Assembly (NCBI GenBank): GCA_020347545.1
Contig: CP070731.1
Coordinates: 2,449,180-2,456,861 of the forward strand
DNA: 7,682 bases
Origin: Flavobacteriaceae bacterium
GTDB taxonomy: Bacteria > Bacteroidota > Bacteroidia > Flavobacteriales > Flavobacteriaceae
Reading direction: 5' to 3'
The notes beneath the pieces are model-generated. The model did not search any database. It worked only from the letters and a program-made list of their open reading frames with translations, and had not been told where the DNA came from. The stretch's first letter is position 1; each line of letters opens with the position of its first letter. The position numbers and the translations under genes are program-made. Positions 6,325-7,682 of the stretch are shown one piece after another.

Positions 6325-6332
6325 ATGGATAA
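6179..6332 (+). pseudogene. Possible small gene split between two frames, ahead of the adaptor
   Basis: ATG at 6179 opens a 37-codon frame (MKTILYNTTTES..., stop TAA 6290-6292). From about 6210 the +1 frame reads much more like protein: KVEVTNYTYSLEIAEEF and onward to NLSKNETTWYG, stop TAA 6330-6332. That frame has no ATG, GTG or TTG start after its upstream stop at 6180-6182. Joining the first ten or so codons to the second frame would give a product of about 50 residues. The TAA overlaps the adaptor Met at 6325 as ATGGATAA, as seen in translationally coupled genes. I do not recognise the protein. It could be a frameshifted gene, a sequencing error, a programmed +1 shift, or chance. Confidence 0.27.
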
Positions 6333-7509
6333 GAAGATTGTTAAAAAGAAATGGACCAGAAAGAAGATCGTCTATATCTCTGGTTCCATTCTCTTTGTGC
6401 TCCTGGCTTTTTTTGGATTTAAATCTTTTAATAAAAAAGTGTTTAAGGCAGATGCCTCCAGAATTACAGTTAAGGAAGTTATTGAAGGTCAGTTTCAGGA
6501 CATGATATTAATCGATGGTGATATTGAACCCATTAACCTGGTACTGGTCAATACCCTTGAAGGAGGATCTGTAAAGGAAATTTTTGTTGAAGACGGGGTA
6601 TATGTTGAAAAAGGAACTCCGTTAATTCATTTGAGCAATCCAACCGCAACCTTGGGCTATCTCAATCAAGAGACAGCAATTGTGGAACAGATAAACAACT
6701 TGAGAAATTTAAAGCTTTCTCTTGAAAAGGATCAAAGAAATTTGGACGAATCGCTAATAGACAGTGAAAATAGCCTCGCAGAAACTACCAGACGTTACAA
6801 AACGGACTCGGTACTCTACGGCAAAGATGTAATTGCAAAGAATGATTTTATTGACATCCGTGAAAGCTATCGCTACGAAAAAGAAAAAAGAAATCTTTTA
6901 AGTAACAATGTGAAAAAAAGCAGTCTTGACAATAAAATCCAGATTCAACAGATCAATAAATCCATTGAAATGATGCAGCGTAACCTTGAGATGATACATG
7001 AAAACATTGAAAAAATGTTGGTTCGTGCTCCGGTCAGCGGGATGTTGTCATCATTTGATCCTGTAATCGGCGAATCTTACGGGCGAAATCAAACTGTGGC
7101 CAAAATAGATATTCAGTCAGGGTTTAAGATCAAAGGAAGAGTTGATGAATACTATTTAAGTACCGTTAAACCCGGGCAACTGGCAAGATTTTCTTTTGAT
7201 GGCGAATTGATCGATTTAAAAGTTAAAAAAGTTCTTCCTGAAGTTAATAACAGGCAATTTGAAATTGAACTGGTATTTGTTGGTGAAGTCCCCGAAGCAA
7301 TTACCATCGGGCAGTCTGTACAGGTCAGGCTCGAACTTTCAAAAGCACAGCAATCCGTAATGATTCCAAGAGGAAATTATTTTCAGGCCTCAGGAGGTCA
7401 ATATGTTTTTGTCCTCGATAATCAGGGAGAAGCACACAAAAGATTTATCAAACTTGGTAATAATAACCCTGGGTACTATCAGGTCCTGGAAGGACTGGAG
7501 CCTGGATAG
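6325..7509 (+). CDS. HlyD/MacA-like periplasmic adaptor of an ABC exporter, interrupted near its C-terminus
   Basis: The periplasmic adaptor links an inner-membrane ABC exporter to an outer-membrane channel. From Met 6325 there are 394 residues before TAG at 7507; the ORF can also start at 6310 (MRQLG-MDKK), but those five residues look unlike the family. Numbering is from Met 6310. The N-terminus is Lys-rich, then one membrane segment at about 20-38. A barrel/lipoyl half follows at about 55-112 (GGSVKEIFVEDGVYVEKGTPL), then an alpha-helical coiled-coil hairpin at about 118-235. The second lipoyl half is VRAPVSGMLSSFDPVIGESY (238-257). A beta-barrel spans about 272-345 and the membrane-proximal domain begins at VMIPRGNYF. 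The ATPase gene follows, so this is an ABC-type and not an RND-type system. The TAG removes the last strand of the family's usual C-terminus, whose codons continue in the same frame to 7569. The operon appears to be under sigma-54 and NtrC-type control. Confidence 0.9.
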   Translation: MDKKIVKKKWTRKKIVYISGSILFVLLAFFGFKSFNKKVFKADASRITVKEVIEGQFQDMILIDGDIEPINLVLVNTLEGGSVKEIFVEDGVYVEKGTPLIHLSNPTATLGYLNQETAIVEQINNLRNLKLSLEKDQRNLDESLIDSENSLAETTRRYKTDSVLYGKDVIAKNDFIDIRESYRYEKEKRNLLSNNVKKSSLDNKIQIQQINKSIEMMQRNLEMIHENIEKMLVRAPVSGMLSSFDPVIGESYGRNQTVAKIDIQSGFKIKGRVDEYYLSTVKPGQLARFSFDGELIDLKVKKVLPEVNNRQFEIELVFVGEVPEAITIGQSVQVRLELSKAQQSVMIPRGNYFQASGGQYVFVLDNQGEAHKRFIKLGNNNPGYYQVLEGLEPG

Positions 7510-7569
7510 CGATTTATATCTTCCACTTACCAAGACTTTAAAAATTATGAAACAATAGAAATCAAATAA
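7507..7569 (+). other. In-frame TAG and conserved 19-codon tail of the adaptor gene
   Basis: After ...VLEGLEPG the codon is TAG (7507-7509). The same frame then reads RFISSTYQDFKNYETIEIK and stops at TAA (7567-7569). Adaptors of this family typically end with a pattern like GLxPG-E/D-xVIxSSY-x2-F-x4-x-LxIK, so the stop occupies the E/D position; GAG to TAG is a single-base change. The tail ends 10 nt before the next ATG (7580), the tight spacing expected if TAA 7567 is the original stop. Confidence 0.72.
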
Positions 7570-7579
7570 TACAAGAATT

Positions 7580-7682
7580 ATGATCAAATTAGAAAACCTC
7601 AGCAAAGTCTACAGAACTGACGAAATAGAATCAACAGCCCTTAACAAAGTATCCTTTGAAATTGAAAAAGGAGAATTTGTAT
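7580..7682 (+). CDS. ABC transporter ATP-binding protein (LolD/MacB type), N-terminal fragment
   Basis: 34 codons are visible before the window end. MIKLENLSKVYRTDEIESTA followed by LNKVSFEIEKGEFV matches the N-terminus of LolD/MacB-class ATPases: the first strand and the A-loop aromatic (Tyr in KVYRT, which stacks on ATP adenine), then the strand leading to Walker A, which lies just past the edge. It follows the adaptor's TAA by 10 nt, so it is in the same operon. By family precedent it should pair with an FtsX-like permease, together with the adaptor and a TolC-type outer-membrane channel; none of these further genes is visible. Confidence 0.85.
   Translation, partial: MIKLENLSKVYRTDEIESTALNKVSFEIEKGEFV

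Noticed and set aside
7507..7509. Reassigned TAG codon as explanation for the interrupted adaptor
   Set aside because: hutU, the PRX_like1 gene and the regulator all end naturally in TAG at the expected family C-terminus, so TAG is a normal stop in this genome.
1..7682. Mobile elements, CRISPR arrays, tRNA or rRNA genes
   Set aside because: No spaced repeats, transposase or integrase motifs, terminal inverted repeats or tRNA-like folds were seen; the window is otherwise occupied by ordinary chromosomal genes.

Overview
The window reads as a low-GC chromosome segment of a member of the Bacteroidota, probably a flavobacterium-like or Cytophagales-like lineage. The protein families (a long-form urocanate hydratase, a PRX_like1 thioredoxin-fold protein ending in GCSIKK, an NtrC-type regulator with an extended receiver loop), the absence of strong Shine-Dalgarno sequences, and promoter matches of the TTG/TAnnTTTG kind all point that way. 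This is inferred from sequence features alone and cannot be taken to genus level.

Layout. Positions 1-1770 (+) hold the 3' nine-tenths of hutU (urocanate hydratase, histidine breakdown), cut by the window start. A perfect 13-bp inverted repeat at 1781-1806 serves as a terminator, probably in both directions, because the next gene converges on it. Positions 1827-3003 (-) hold a two-gene redox unit: a TlpA-like thioredoxin lipoprotein (WCKPC) followed, after 4 nt, by a secreted PRX_like1 protein (CNTCP). A promoter candidate lies just upstream. Positions 3125-5892 (-) hold a two-component system: an NtrC-family sigma-54 activator (first gene) and, 8 nt later, a membrane histidine kinase. From about 6325 (+) a divergent export operon begins with a HlyD/MacA-like periplasmic adaptor, followed by the start of a LolD/MacB-type ABC ATPase cut by the window end.

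How it fits together. The 432-bp divergent region between the regulator and the adaptor contains a readable control circuit. Two 16-bp inverted repeats (5932-5947 and 5954-5969; 14 of 16 bases the same, offset 22 bp) lie about 75-100 bp upstream of a good sigma-54 promoter match (6034-6049) facing the export genes. The first repeat also sits between the -33 and -7 elements of a candidate promoter for the regulator gene. The simplest model is that the kinase senses an envelope signal, the phosphorylated regulator binds the two sites, activates the ABC export operon through sigma-54, and at the same time limits its own transcription.

Oddities. The adaptor gene is interrupted by an in-frame TAG at 7507-7509. 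The following 19 codons in the same frame (to TAA at 7567-7569) look like the normal C-terminus of this family. The roughly 265-nt leader of the export operon contains a 21-codon very hydrophobic ORF and a second small coding-like stretch that appears split between two frames, the second of which overlaps the adaptor start as ATGGATAA. Together these suggest either a decaying or error-containing copy of the operon, or unusual translational control.
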